The notes: generated by a model not told the origin, from the sequence alone. A stretch of 64,000 nucleotides of DNA from Timema cristinae (GCA_039000515.1 JBCFYV010000012.1:117725849-117789848); one strand, 5' to 3'; numbered from the stretch's first letter, positions 45,346 to 55,495 are shown. Made by a program: numbers and translations.

Positions 45346-45649
45346 CAGTCGACCTCGCTGGTCTAAGGGTAAAGTTCTTGCCTCAGGACTTGATTTTCGT
45401 AGGTTTAGATCCAGCTGAGGTCGACGGATTATTCTTGAGCGATAAAAATCCGTTGTACAACTTCCTTCGAAATGGGAAGTGAAGCTGTCGGTCCCATGTC
45501 TATTGTGGCATGTAAAAGAACCCTTTAAGGTATGTGAGAATACCTTTGGCGGCAAAATCGGTAGGTTATTTCACACTCACTCATATACATTTTCGTGTGC
45601 AGATATAATCGGTTGGTTCAAAAAGTGCACGTTAAATGCCTCAAATAAA
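45346..45649 (+). repeat. SINE, family C, full length
   Basis: Head GACCTCGCTGGTCTAAGGGT, B-box-like GTAGGTTTAGATCCAGCTGA, body GGTCCCATGTCTATTGTGGC and AAAAGAACCCTTTAAGG, tail AAAGTGCACGTTAAATGCCT then CAAATAAA. It sits inside the reverse transcriptase pseudogene in the opposite orientation. Confidence 0.8.
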
Positions 45650-45999
45650 TTATAGAAAAAACATAAGAGTTGTTTTGTATATTCTGAATTTCACACTCCT
45701 AAACAGCAGGAGAGATGTCAACAACTTACTAGCCAAGCAATAGCATGCGTTTCCCGACTGTATTCTTTTCCTAATTTCCAATCTAATGTCGTTATTGCTA
45801 GTTAAAACTCTTCCTAAATATTTAAACACATTAACTCTGTCAAATGGTATGTTGTTTGCAGTAATCTCTAAGTTATCTTCCCCAGTCTGTGTTCTCTGTA
45901 CGATTATTTACTCAATCTTTTCAGGGTTCACTTCTAAACGTATTTCCTCACCAGACTCTAGTGCATTTATTAAGATACCGTGTTGATCGGTCCGCGTTG

Positions 46000-46195
46000 G
46001 GCGTTGATTAAAACGTTACTGGTCGTGATGGGCACCGATTGAAGTGATACCGTTTAATCAGCTGATAATTTCCCCGTTATCGAGCACTAATTAAAGTGGT
46101 ACGGTATTTCAGTATTGTGAGATAATTTGTATTTATAGCCCCGTGATCGAGCGCCAATTATTACGATACGGAATTATTATGTGATATTTTATTTG
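46000..46195. repeat. degenerate tandem repeat, ~60-bp period
   Basis: Three units with landmarks ATCGAGCACTAATTAAAGTG / ATCGAGCGCCAATTATTACG and GATACGGAATT / GGTACGGTATT. Around 46310-46440 a second short motif (GCTACCGGCACTGTTAAT) also recurs three times. No gene supported up to 46640. Confidence 0.5.
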
Positions 46196-46654
46196 AAGTA
46201 ATAAGACCTTTAATGTTGCACACAATTTATTAAAATGATTTTATCTCCCAGTTTAGTTGAACTACAGATTATTTCTCTGTAACATTTTCTGTGTACTTTA
46301 TGGATTTCAGTTAGTGGCACTGTCATTTACTATCATTCTGTAGATTTTAGCTACCGGAACTGTTAATAATTTATATTGTTAGACTTATGCTACCGGCACT
46401 GTTAATTTAATTGTTTTACTATATTTATGCTACTGGCACCGTGTGTATTCATACGCACAAGTGGCTTATATATGACCTACCCCTTGGACCCCCTTGTAAA
46501 CCGTGTCAGAACCAACAAATCGAAAGAATCCTGGCGACAGGTGTTACGAAGGCTAGCTTCCTATTGGGTAAAGGGAGCTAGCGTCACTTGCTTCTTTGGT
46601 AAATACTGCGGAGTTGATTTTTGAAAGGAAAAATAAGTTTTAATTGTGCAATCC

Positions 46655-46762
46655 TTTGATGTTATTTCTTAAAAGCACGCGATTCTCCATGGATGAAGTA
46701 TTGAAAGGATATTTTACATACATTACTTTTAAGAAAAATACACTTCATCCATGGCTTTTTTT
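46655..46762. repeat. imperfect inverted repeat
   Basis: CTCCATGGATGAAGTATT and its near-complement TACACTTCATCCATGGC lie about 50 bases apart, with an inner TTCTTAAAAG / CTTTTAAGAA-type match. It is a small hairpin of unknown origin. Confidence 0.5.
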
Positions 46763-46899
46763 AATATATGAGAGAGAGGTCCAAATCAATATCATTACAC
46801 ATTGTACCGTTTAGTGTCAAGAAATATCAATTTATTTAACACAATAGATTAACTATACATTTATTATTTGTCCTGCAAGCGTAAACTGTCAGTATTTTG

Positions 46900-48825
46900 C
46901 AGTGGCGTATTCTGAGAAAATTACTTGTTATGCTGTACTATAAAAGCTGCAGGGAGGATTTGAGGGTCAAAGACTCTTAACCACCTTTGACCAAGAAGAA
47001 AAAGAGATGTTTCCCCTGGGAAACTTCGTGCCTTCCAAATCCCCTTGTCTCTCTTTTTTGACTTATTTATATCCTTGTTTCAATATCCACTTTTACAACC
47101 AATGACATATTCTGACTTCATAAAAGTACACCAGAAATACGCTTAAAACACATCAAAAGGTGAAACTACTGATAAATATCATCCACTCAAATTGGAATGG
47201 AATATCAAAACACGGCACACTGCAGTTCATCGCAACACTTAAATAATCTGAGATTTAAATAAAAATGTCAAGGCTAAGAGCTAAGAGCACACTCCAGACT
47301 GTATAAGCGTGACATTTACTAATACATTGGTTGAGTGTAATTAAAACTACACACAGGTAGCATTTTCATTTTACATTTATTTGAGGTATTTAGCGTGAAC
47401 TTTCTGGGTCAAGTGATTAAATAAGAACATGACTTAACTTAAATCTAGAATAAACACAACACCCAGCCCCCCAGCCGTTAATTCATCACAGTGAGAGGGG
47501 AAATCCAAATTTTACCAATAATATTTTTTAGGTCATTCCGGAAATCAAACCCGGAACTCTTAGCTCAGTGGGCAGGCAAACTGCCGACTGAGCTAAGGTG
47601 TCGCAGGTAGCAATACGAAAATAAAAAAAATGTATAAAAAGAGTAAAATGGAGTACTACATATATCAAGCAAGCGTCCGTCAGAACATGGTGGGAGGAAT
47701 AAGGTGGATTGTCCAACTCACATTGCAATAATAATTATGAGCCTAAAACTATCTCTTAAAACCTAACTATGCTCCAGAAGCTATTTAGATCCGTAAAACT
47801 GTGATAACAGTAACAAAGGGGAGATTTTTTTCCCTATTGGACCTATTTCTCTATCGCTACGTCATTGGCTTATTGCTAAGACTTTTACATCTGAAAATAA
47901 ATTTTATTTTACCTTTTTTCTGATCAATCATTTTGAAACTGTGAAATTTCACTCCCAATTTTTGGGATTCCTTTATGTATAATTATATAAAATCATAATG
48001 ACTAATAATTAGATAATGTATGCTACAAAAAAAATTATAAACTTATACAAAACAACCAAAAAGAACACGGTTAAAACTACATAAATACTTCATACTAAAA
48101 AACCAAAACACTGTCTAGCTACTACAGTTAAATTAGCCCCTCATCTCCCCCCTTCCCTCCCCTACTTCACCTGTGTATACTCTAGAATGGTGGTAAATAT
48201 GCTTGCCAATTACATGATGATACATGTGCCTAGGATGCTCAAACATAGTCAAATATGTATTTAATCACTCAATAGTTTAAAGCTTGTTATTTATACGATT
48301 ATTTAACATATATTATTCACATTTATTTTATTTTACTTGAGCTATACTAGCCTAATAAATAATCATTGTGATCTTTATTCTTGAATATTTGTTCAACAGT
48401 TGGCACACTGTTTTGTTGCGATACGTATTCAGCAAGCCCTGGGTTGTAAACAGCCTAGTTCATTGGCCAATATTTATTGGCGAGGGGCAAGGGGGAGTGT
48501 TGCAATCTCATAGACATTGGTCAAGGTCAATAGAACTTCTCTAGCTTTGCTTGCTGTTTCCAAACAGCAGGTCCTGAGCTTCATAAGATGGGTAGGTAGA
48601 ATACCCTTTTGGAGGAATAATTACTTAAAACACAATATTCATGAATTATGAACAAATATTAGTTTACAAATTAATAATATATAGATATATTATACATGTA
48701 TATCTATTCACAATTTAAACATTACTATCTACACAGTTTGCACAAACGATATTGAACTTATAAACTAGTCCATATAATCATGGGTATGCGGCGTAGGACT
48801 AGCATACCCAGAGAATACGCCACTG
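46900..48825. mobile_element. hAT element, non-autonomous, 1.9 kb
   Basis: Ends CAGTGGCGTATTCTGAGAAA and, complemented, CAGTGGCGTATTCTCTGGGT. Flanks GTATTTTG (46892-46899) and ATATTTTG (48826-48833) match at 7 of 8, an 8-bp hAT target duplication. No transposase frame is visible; the interior is AT-rich, with a family D SINE at 47365-47612 and short C runs. Confidence 0.85.
47365..47612 (-). repeat. SINE, family D
   Basis: Minus strand head ACACCTTAGCTCAGTCGGCA (A box) and CGGGTTTGATTTCCGGAATG (B box), then a body and the tail AAAGTTCACGCTAAATACCT. It shares the tail with family C but not the head or body. Its tRNA-like part is the best preserved in the window, yet the flanking body marks it as a SINE. 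Confidence 0.8.
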
Positions 48826-49581
48826 ATATTTTGTTAAATGTTACAGTAGTTTATTTTTAAATATTGTTTTAACAGTCTCCAGTAAAACTTGGGTTATCAG
48901 CACCTATGACTCGTACCCTTGCGTCCCGAGGGCTGTTGGACGACATCTATCTTTACCAAAGTCTCCTGGTAATCCCGCTACTTGGTCTAGCTAAGAACAA
49001 CTCCTATCCGAAACAAGTAAACCTGACAGTTAAGAGTTTCCAACATGAAACAACGTAGGCCATTTATCAAATAAGTACAACATATATAACTAAACAGCAG
49101 TGGAAGCTCGTGTATAAGCACTGCGGAACTGCAGCACCCCCTATTATCGATAACATTTAATATAATGAGTTATTTTTTTCTTTAATTCTTTCTTTATTTT
49201 TGTAGTACAATATATATTCCTTAAGCTTAATGTCAGTACTTCAGTAGCCATCCCCCGTTTATGAAAAAATACAAAAATCTTTGTATGGAACTGTGCGCTT
49301 CACAGTGCCACTGACGTGGTGTTTTACTGTTGTGCGCATGCGCACATAGGAGGGGATTGGGGAGGAAGGCAGGACTGCCAGGTAAAAAGAGCACTGTTGC
49401 TCTCGCAGTGCCGGCTCTGGCGTGATGGTGGAAGGAAGTTTTTTTTTACTCAGCGTGTGTTGTGTTTAAAAACCGTGTACCATATTCTTGAATGTGATAA
49501 AGTGTAGAAGAGTGTAGGATTAGATTATTATTCTGCTTACAGCTATTCTATTTGATTCAAATTTTTTGGTTCTTTTATTTA

Positions 49582-49716
49582 ACAGAAAGACTAAATGCGC
49601 TTGCAGTACTTTCAATGGAGAAAAATTTTCTCAACCGTCATCCAGAGATCAAGGAGAAAATTATTGAACTTTTTGCGCAAATTAAAACAAGAAGAATGGA
49701 TTTCATTTTTAAATGA
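49582..49716 (+). pseudogene. hAT transposase C-terminus remnant
   Basis: A short open frame reads ERLNALAVLSMEKNFL and ends IKTRRMDFIFK with a stop at 49714-49716. This matches the end of ZMYM-type hAT transposases (dimerisation region). An acceptor-like TTTATTTAACAG precedes it. Everything upstream is lost. It lies inside the hAT termini at 49098-50104. Confidence 0.7.
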
Positions 49717-49763
49717 ATAGATCAAGCTTGAACTGTAACAATTTAAGTTAAAATAAGTAAACC

Positions 49764-49886
49764 AGGCCTCCACCGTGATTCGGATTCCACGTTAAACTGT
49801 AGGTCCTGCATTTAATCTCAAAAACTCTCTACCATTATACATTACCGTAAGTGCGTATAACCCGAACGGGTAGTAAGACGCGGTGC

Positions 49887-49945
<59 letters not shown>
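49764..49945 (+). repeat. SINE family B, 5'-truncated, with (TAA)n
   Basis: CCACGTTAAACTGTAGGTCC, GTAAGTGCGTATAACCCGAA, GGGTAGTAAGACGCGGTGCT, then about 19 TAA units. Nested in the hAT element. Confidence 0.9.
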
Positions 49946-50201
49946 TAAGTAAAAAAGTTTGTTTTTTATTGTTAAGATTTTATTAAGTTCCTGAATAAAT
50001 TTTCTTTTTATACATGTTTTCTTCCTTTTACACAATTTTAAAACAAAGGCTAAACATTTTCTGGAGCAACACCCCCCACTCATTTTAGCTACGAGCCGCC
50101 ACTGTTAAACAGTGTAAAGAAAAAGAACGGGTAAAGGTGTGGAAGGTTAAGGTTAGGAAATTGAGAACAAGTTTAATTAAGGTACAAATCAATGAGGCCA
50201 T

Positions 50202-50302
50202 TCATTTTGGGAGTTTAGATAGTTCAGGATCTGAGGCTTCTGTACTGATGTCGACGGTGGACGTGGAGTCACCGGCGTTTCTACAATCTCCTTCACTCGG
50301 CT
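50202..50302 (-). CDS. SLC26A11: SLC26A11-like transporter, last coding exon
   Basis: C-terminal tail exon. The acceptor TTTTTATGCTTCAG ends at 50303; the exon continues the phase-1 codon from the previous exon (G|AG = Glu). It encodes PSEGDCRNAGDSTSTVDIST, then EASDPELSKLPK and a TGA stop at 50202-50204. The tail is acidic and Ser/Thr-rich, as expected after a STAS domain. An ATTAAA on the minus strand at about 50172-50177 could be the poly(A) signal. If the 330-base intron before it (50303-50632) were retained, the protein would instead end GTNEFTTTKYHLLL at 50589. Confidence 0.7.
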
Positions 50303-50632
50303 CTGAAGCATAAAAATTGTTCAAGTGCATCACAATTATTTATTTATAGTGTGCACCATTAAGAGATTTAGGAATGAGAGTCATTTAAAGAGTACAATAA
50401 ATTCTACCGAGTATTTTTTGTTGGAATACTATTATACTGTCTGACTGGGGGCTTCGAGTTGAGACAAGGTCCACACTACACTAGAATCAGGAGGTCCCAG
50501 GACCCAATAACATTACAATGTATGGTGCCCAAACAGTAAAATAAACCACTAGGTACCTATATTCATATTTTAACCAATATTATAAACATTATAGCAGAAG
50601 ATGATACTTTGTTGTAGTAAATTCATTCGTAC

Positions 50633-50789
50633 CCCCTCGGAAAATTTCCTCAATTGTGTTGGTACGCCTGAAGTTTCCCGCCAGATTGTCATCCACTCCT
50701 CGACAGCACTTCTCCATGCCCGGCTCCCAGTTCCAGTAGATTATGGAGCGCTTGTTGACTTTCAGATCGTCGACAAGCAGCTTCAAGTT
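50633..50789 (-). CDS. SLC26A11: SLC26A11-like transporter, STAS domain exon (C-terminal part)
   Basis: Acceptor CCTGTTCGCAG ends at 50790. In phase 0 the exon encodes NLKLLVDDLKVNKRSIIYWN, then WEPGMEKCCRGVDDNLAGNF and RRTNTIEEIFRG, ending in phase 1 at donor GGGG|GTACGA. It is the second half of the STAS domain: the helix after the SID...A strand, a central strand and the final TIEE helix. STAS domains of SLC26 proteins are cytoplasmic and needed for trafficking and regulation. Phase and order agree with the exons on both sides. The donor is weaker than usual, so a longer terminal exon is an alternative. Confidence 0.85.
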
Positions 50790-50875
50790 CTGCGAACAGG
50801 AACATATGAATGACGTAGCTCAAGTTGGCCCGCCATATTGAAAATATTATCTAGAATGCCTAGTTTTAGAGAGCA

Positions 50876-51115
50876 TAATAACCCAAGTGGTCTAACGCGC
50901 TACTCCCGTAGTAGACTAGACTACCGATGACGGGGTGATTGAAGTTCGAATCTTGGTCGGGTATACTGAGGGTGGATTTCTAAAATAGTTTTCCACGCAA
51001 ATGTGGGTATATATCCTATAAATATAACTTTTTTAATCCTCGAAACTATTAATGTAATTAATATATAAGAGAATAATCAGAACGGGTAGTAAGACGCCGT
51101 GGTAATAAAAACAAA
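50876..51115 (+). repeat. SINE family A in SLC26A11 intron
   Basis: CAAGTGGTCTAACGCGCTAC head, B box AAGTTCGAATCTTGGTCGGG, body TTTTCCACGCAAATGTGGGT, tail CAGAACGGGTAGTAAGACGC. Confidence 0.85.
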
Positions 51116-51449
51116 AAGAACATATCTTGTCTACAGTAGACTCTACGTTAGTGACACGTTCAACCACCAAGCGCTGTAGTCTATACGTGAGTGTTAAAGA
51201 GAACTGTAATCTCTGTTATTGCTTATTTGATAATGTTTCTGGTGTTGAATATCTTGGAGAAAAAAAAATAAACTTGGCCCATTTCGATTTAACTTGTTCT
51301 AAAGATATAAAATTGAAAGATTTTAAAAACGAAAGAAAAAAGATTTTAAAAAAAGGTTAAAATATTTCCATCTCAACATCTCTAGTATTGCACCTCTACC
51401 ACCATCCCCCCCCCCCCCATTCCTCTCCTTTTGACAGACGAGAGTGAAA

Positions 51450-51620
51450 AGACGTCCCTCACGTGTTTAATTAGGTTGCGGTTCACGTGGCAGGTTTGGG
51501 CTCGAATCCCGGCTGGTTCTACTAATCTAGTTTTATAATAAAATATTTTCAAACACTCCCTACGTGCAAATTCTTACACAATTCCTCTGACATTCTCCCA
51601 CCCTCTTTCATAACCCTATA
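51450..51620 (+). repeat. tRNA-SINE, second head type, in SLC26A11 intron
   Basis: B box TGGGCTCGAATCCCGGCTGG, body ACACTCCCTACGTGCAAATT. Tail decayed. The rest of the intron 50790-52361 holds an A-rich stretch, a C run at 51408-51417 and an (GTT)n run near 51955, but no exon that I can see. Confidence 0.55.
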
Positions 51621-52361
51621 TGCGATGGGGCTATGGGCATCCATAAATGGGCGATATGGACGGCTTCAGACCCTCCTTATCCCTCTGTAATTTTTTTGTT
51701 GGTTAATTTTTATGAAAAGATTAAATTGTATATTCATGATTTTGCTGCAATTTGGTATTTCTTAACAACTTTGAATCATCATTATCCGAGTTAACAGATA
51801 AAAATAATAAACTTTATATTTCCTCACATTCTTACTTTAACAGCTTTATTTTCATTTTGTTCTGTACAATAAACTTGTGGAAAATACTACGTTTCTTTTC
51901 AATGGGTTCAGCTACAACTAAATTTCTATTTTTTGTTAATTTTTCGTAAACTTTGTTGTTGTTGTTGTTGCAAAAATTGGCTTATGAAACTCATAGCCCA
52001 GAATTAAGTCCAGATGCTCTAAAATTCACTCCATCAAGATTAAATTCCTGAAAATTTCTCTCGAGAAGGGGGATGGGTGTGGGTGGCACACCCCAGGCAG
52101 ATGGGATTACGATGCACTCTCCATTTGGAAAACCCAAATGGATGCCCTTGGTTGCAGACCGGACGGGTAGTAAGACACTAAGCATGCGAGAGAGTTGGAG
52201 GGCAGCTAGAAAGTTTTACTAATCTTTTGGCCGATACAAGTTTTTATACGAATATATACCCCCCTAGGGGCGTCCATAGAACTCCAGGGGGAGGGGAGTC
52301 AGGACCCCCCCCCCCCCTGAGTCTATCATTTCTGTGCCTTTGTGAGAATCCATCCACTCAC

Positions 52362-52532
52362 CTTAGCCATAGTCGCGTCTATCGAGTGGACGTAGGAGCC
52401 GTCGATGACCACGGTGAGGTTCGGTCGAGGATCCTTACTGGACGCCTTGAGGGCGATCTCTCTGAGATTCTCCGCGGCGGGGAAGAACAGGCCACTGTCG
52501 GGCCTGAGTAGGAGCACCTCCCGGGAACACAC
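52362..52532 (-). CDS. SLC26A11: SLC26A11-like transporter, STAS domain exon (N-terminal part)
   Basis: A 57-codon, phase 0 to phase 0 exon. Acceptor CCTGTCCCCAG, donor AAG|GTGAGT. It encodes VCSREVLLLRPDSGLFFPAA, then ENLREIALKASSKDPRPNLT and VVIDGSYVHSIDATMAK. The pattern LxPxSGLxFPAxExLRE followed by a hydrophobic strand and (C/Y)xHxCSID/VHSID is diagnostic of the STAS domain in SLC26A11 (sodium-independent sulfate anion transporter). Known family members exchange sulfate, oxalate, bicarbonate or chloride; substrate here is not inferable. Flanked by a large intron with a 30-bp array. Confidence 0.92.
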
Positions 52533-52587
52533 CTGGGGACAGGCCCACCTTCCACTGTCAGCTGAGTAGCAAGCATCATGAGGGACC

Positions 52588-53475
52588 AGCTGGGGTCTGT
52601 GGCTGGTTGGAGGTCTACTGGGGGTTAAAAAACTGATTGGAGGTCTACTGGGGAGAGGGGGGAGGGGCAGTGGCGGATTGGAGGTCGACTGGGGGTCAGT
52701 GGCTGATTGGAAGTCTACTGGGGGTCAGTGGCTGATTGGAAGTCTACTGGGGGTCAGTGGCTGATTGGAAGTCTACTGGGGGTCAGTGGCTGATTGGAGG
52801 TCTACTGGGGGGAGGGGGGAGGGGCAGTGGCTGATTGGAGGTCTACTGGGGGTTAAAAAACTGATTGGAGGTCTACTGGGTGTCAGTGGCTGATTGGAGG
52901 TCTACTGGGGGTCAGTGGCTGATTGGAAGTCTACTGGGGGTCAGTGGCTGATTGGAGGTCTACTGGGGAGAGGGGGAGGGGCAGTGGCTGATTGGAAGTC
53001 TACTGGGGGTCAGTGGCTGATTGGAGGTCTACTGGGGGTTAAAAAACTGATTGGAGGTCTACTGGGTGTCAGTGGCTGATTGGAGGTCTACTGGGGGTCA
53101 GTGGCTGATTGGAAGTCTACTGGGGTCAGTGGCTGATTGGAGGTCTACTGGGGGTCAGTGGCTGATTGGAAGTCTACTGGGGGGAGGGGGGAGGGGCAGT
53201 GGCTGATTGGAGGTCTACTGGGTGTCAGTGGCTGATTGGAGGTCTACTGGGGGTCAGTGGCTGACTGGAAGTCCACTGGGGGTCAGTGGCTGATTGGAGG
53301 TCTACTGGGGGTCAGTGGCTGATTGGAAGTCTACTGGGGGTCAGTGGCTGATTGGAGGTCTACTGGGGGGAGGGGGAGGGGCAGTGGCTGATTGGAGGTC
53401 TACTGGGGGTCATAAGGCTGATTGGAGGTCTACTGGGGTTCAAAAGGCTGATTGGGGGTCTACTGAGGGTTACTG
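52588..53475 (+). repeat. minisatellite, 30-bp unit, in SLC26A11 intron
   Basis: About 29 copies of GTCAGTGGCTGATTGGAGGT followed by CTACTGGGGG. Variants replace the linker by TTAAAAAA or by a G-rich GAGAGGGGGGAGGGG block, which recurs five times in a higher-order pattern. GGAGGT/GGAAGT alternate. The array is purine-rich on the plus strand, so C/T-rich in the transporter transcript. Confidence 0.95.
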
Positions 53476-53628
53476 GCTTATAGTAGGTCAATCAGGAACT
53501 AAAAGTCTCGCCTGTAACAAGCAATCCGATCTATTGGGTCTTAGTTTTTCCTAACGAGCCTGACACACCACACTGTAGTTGGTACCAATAGATCTAGCAC
53601 ACAAGTCACAGATTGACACGGCTCTCAC

Positions 53629-53774
53629 CGAAAGATGCTGTATATGGACCCGAGGTCGCGCCGCCTTATACAAGATGGAGATTAGGTTGATCCCCACGCC
53701 GATGATCATACCATACTCCAGGCTGATCAGCAGACAGCAGAGGAAGGTCGCCGTCAGAGGTAGGAGATCGAGCT
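53629..53774 (-). CDS. SLC26A11: SLC26A11-like transporter, last membrane segment exon
   Basis: Acceptor GAACTTGTTTCAG, then two bases completing a phase-1 codon and 48 codons: LDLLPLTATFLCCLLISLEY, then GMIIGVGINLISILYKAARP and RVHIQHLS, ending in phase 0 at donor TCG|GTGAGA. The sequence DLLPL...F followed by a hydrophobic YGxxxGxxxxLxxxLxxxARP block is the final transmembrane part of SLC26 family transporters, just before the cytoplasmic STAS domain. The 5' exons are not in the window: between here and 64000 I see only repeats, so the upstream intron exceeds 10 kb. A hAT element lies 33 bases upstream of this acceptor. Confidence 0.92.
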
Positions 53775-53978
53775 CTGAAACAAGTTCGCGTGAGATAGCC
53801 GGGGACCAGTGGCGAAGAAACGGGGGGGGGGGGGGGGGAGCGAGTTACGGGGGTTAAAGTATCATTTTCACCCCTCCCCAAATAATATAGTAAAACTTTT
53901 GGATAATGTAAAGATCTTATTGAGACAAGATTCAATGTTCACACCAAGTTAACATATAAAAAATAAAATGTGCTTGGA

Positions 53979-54140
53979 GCACACACTGAAGAGATTTTGA
54001 AAACTCTGACAGTGATATCAGCTACTGCAGAAACAAGTTTTTCAATGCTTGTACGCATTAAAAACTATCTTCGTTTCACGGTGAGGCAACGTAGACTAAA
54101 TTCCCCGAGAGGTTCAACAAAATTGAAATTTCAAAACTAG
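53979..54140 (+). pseudogene. hAT transposase dimerisation-domain remnant
   Basis: Open stretch AHTEEILKTLTVI, then SATAETSFSMLVRIKNYLR, then RQRRLN, ending at a TAG at 54138. The STATAERSFSxLxxIKxYLR signature of the hAT/ZMYM transposase C-terminal dimerisation domain is clear with a few changes. The conserved Arg of ER is replaced by Thr. Only this ~50-codon part remains. Confidence 0.8.
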
Positions 54141-54161
54141 TTAGTGGTTTTATAGCTAGTA

Positions 54162-54395
54162 CAGTAGCCTCACAACTTCTTTGGTGCTGACTGACAGCTC
54201 ACAGCTGACAAATAAAAGCTTTAAAAAGTTACCAGACCAAATTATGTATCCCTACGCCGAACCATATGATCTGCAAAAACATGTGTTTAGCAGCTGTACT
54301 TCCGATGGTCAAAATCTAGGTATATACTTAAATGTTGACTGTCAGAAGTCAGCTGTGAGCTGTCAGTCAGCACCAAAGAAGCCATGGGGCTACTG
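54162..54395. mobile_element. MITE, CAGTAG ends, TA target (copy 2)
   Basis: Flanked by TA (54160-54161 and 54396-54397). Same family as 9959-10186 but in the reverse orientation: it shares GGTGCTGACTGACAGCTCAC, the TTACCAGACCAAATTA stretch and GACTGTCAGAAGTCAGCTGT. The two copies differ by small deletions in the inverted repeats. Confidence 0.85.
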
Positions 54396-54879
54396 TAGCA
54401 AATGTAAGGAAAAGGTGTAAGGGAACCTACTTTAATATTCAATGTTTCATAATTTTTAGTTGAACCGCATCAGATATAATTTTTCTTAATTTGTTTTGTG
54501 TGTGTTAATTCTAATGTTTGGAATGACTAAAATCAATGAGAAAAATGCACAATGGGACCATTAAATACAGGTATCTCTCGTTATGTGCGATATCACTATA
54601 CGCGTTTTCACTATAACGCGATTAAAATTTTAAAAATAATGCATGGCCAGCTGTAATTTCGCAGTCACCCTTTACGGTGGGGGGCGTGACCTTGGCGTGC
54701 ACATTCCAGTGAGGACAAAGACCTTTACTGTAGAGTTTGTTGTTAGGGGGGTGGTATTGACAACATTGGAGATGCAGAGGCAGAAGAGTTAAACAGTCCT
54801 GTATGAGGAGAGTTTGGAAAAAACATTTGGCCTGAAGTTTCTGATTCTCATGAGTTTTATCCTGAACATGAGCTTTCCA

Positions 54880-55310
54880 ATTCAAGATATGGATCGTTGA
54901 CATAGCAAGATCTGTTGGATTTGAGGACATAAACCAGGCAAATATGGATGAATTGCTCCAATCCCACTCAACGGAACTCAACAATGAAAATATTCTGGAA
55001 ATATAGAGTGGCATAAATGATGAAGAGGAAGAGCGCTTTGTTGTTGACTATTGAGACTTTCAAACAACTTTCAACAAAACAAATTGCTGAATTTTTCAAT
55101 CATATTGACAGTGCAATTATAATCATTAGAGAGAATGACCTTGACATGGATAGAAGCACCAAAGTTGCCAGAGAGATCCAGAGTGCCTTGGCTTGCTACA
55201 AAGAACTCTATAGAGATAGGAAGAATGCTGCCCGTCAGTTGAGTCTTGAACATTTCATCAAAGAAGTTGAAAATCATCAGTCTAACGACCCAGGGCCTTC
55301 ATAACAGCAA
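54880..55310 (+). pseudogene. Tigger-type transposase C-terminal remnant
   Basis: Broken translation: GFEDINQANMDELLQSHSTE, LNNENILEI, INDEEEERFVVDY, then in another frame ETFKQLSTKQIAEFFNHIDS, MDRSTKVAREIQSALACY and ARQLSLEHFIKEV. This order (GFEDVxxxxIxELLxSHxxxLTNExL, acidic block, helix) is typical of Tigger/pogo transposases. At least one frame change and several stops show it is dead. The minus-strand frame 54622-55014 is its shadow. Confidence 0.85.
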
Positions 55311-55495
55311 TTGCTTGCCATCCCAGGGTCATTCAAGAGAGCAGGAGCTTACCATCCAAGGGTCTTCAAAAGAGCTAAAGCCTACGATCCAAGGCCTTCA
55401 AGAGAGCAAGAGCTTAGCGTCCCAGGGTCTTCAAGAGCTCAAGAGCTTTCCATCCAAAGGCCGTCAAGAGAGCAAGAGCCTACTTTCAAGAGCAA
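55300..55495 (+). repeat. small minisatellite, ~33-bp unit, in Tigger C-terminus
   Basis: Five to six copies of a unit with CCAAGGCCTTCAAGAGAGCA and AGAGCTTAGCGTC. It lies inside the distal coding part of the Tigger remnant, before a DNPDLPNPV-encoding stretch. Confidence 0.8.

Larger units (their letters stand above)
44632..45985 (-). pseudogene. non-LTR reverse transcriptase, C-terminal half, split by a SINE
   Basis: Read on the minus strand from 45985: LEVNPEKIE, then NNIPFDRVNVFKYLGRVLTS, RLEIRKRIQSGNACY and FRSVKFRIYKTTLM. A SINE then intervenes (45649-45346). The frame resumes with VLYGCETWSLTLHD, NIFRVLENKVLRNIFNLKRD and GKWRRLHNDELY. Below 45010 a 45-bp array follows, and the end is WIELAQDRDKWHMFV, then NIRVSNAKE and a stop at 44632-44634. 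These are the classic post-catalytic motifs of insect-type LINE reverse transcriptases. The catalytic YxDD part is absent. Stops and shifts show it is dead. Confidence 0.9.
49098..50104 (+). mobile_element. hAT element with transposase remnant
   Basis: Ends CAGTGGAAGCTCGTGTATAA and, complemented, CAGTGGCGGCTCGTAGCTAA. Flanks CTAAACAG (49090-49097) and TTAAACAG (50105-50112) match at 7 of 8. It keeps the last codons of a hAT transposase (49582-49716) and carries a family B SINE insertion (49764-49945). The catalytic part is gone. Confidence 0.9.

Noticed and set aside
47540..47612. tRNA gene on the minus strand
   Set aside because: A and B boxes are good, but the acceptor stem is not convincing and the sequence continues into a SINE body and tail.
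50589..50632. Terminal extension GTNEFTTTKYHLLL of the STAS exon
   Set aside because: A downstream exon in the right phase with a charged C-terminal tail fits better; kept only as an intron-retention alternative.
54622..55014. 130-codon reverse open frame
   Set aside because: Antisense of the Tigger remnant; no domain on this strand.
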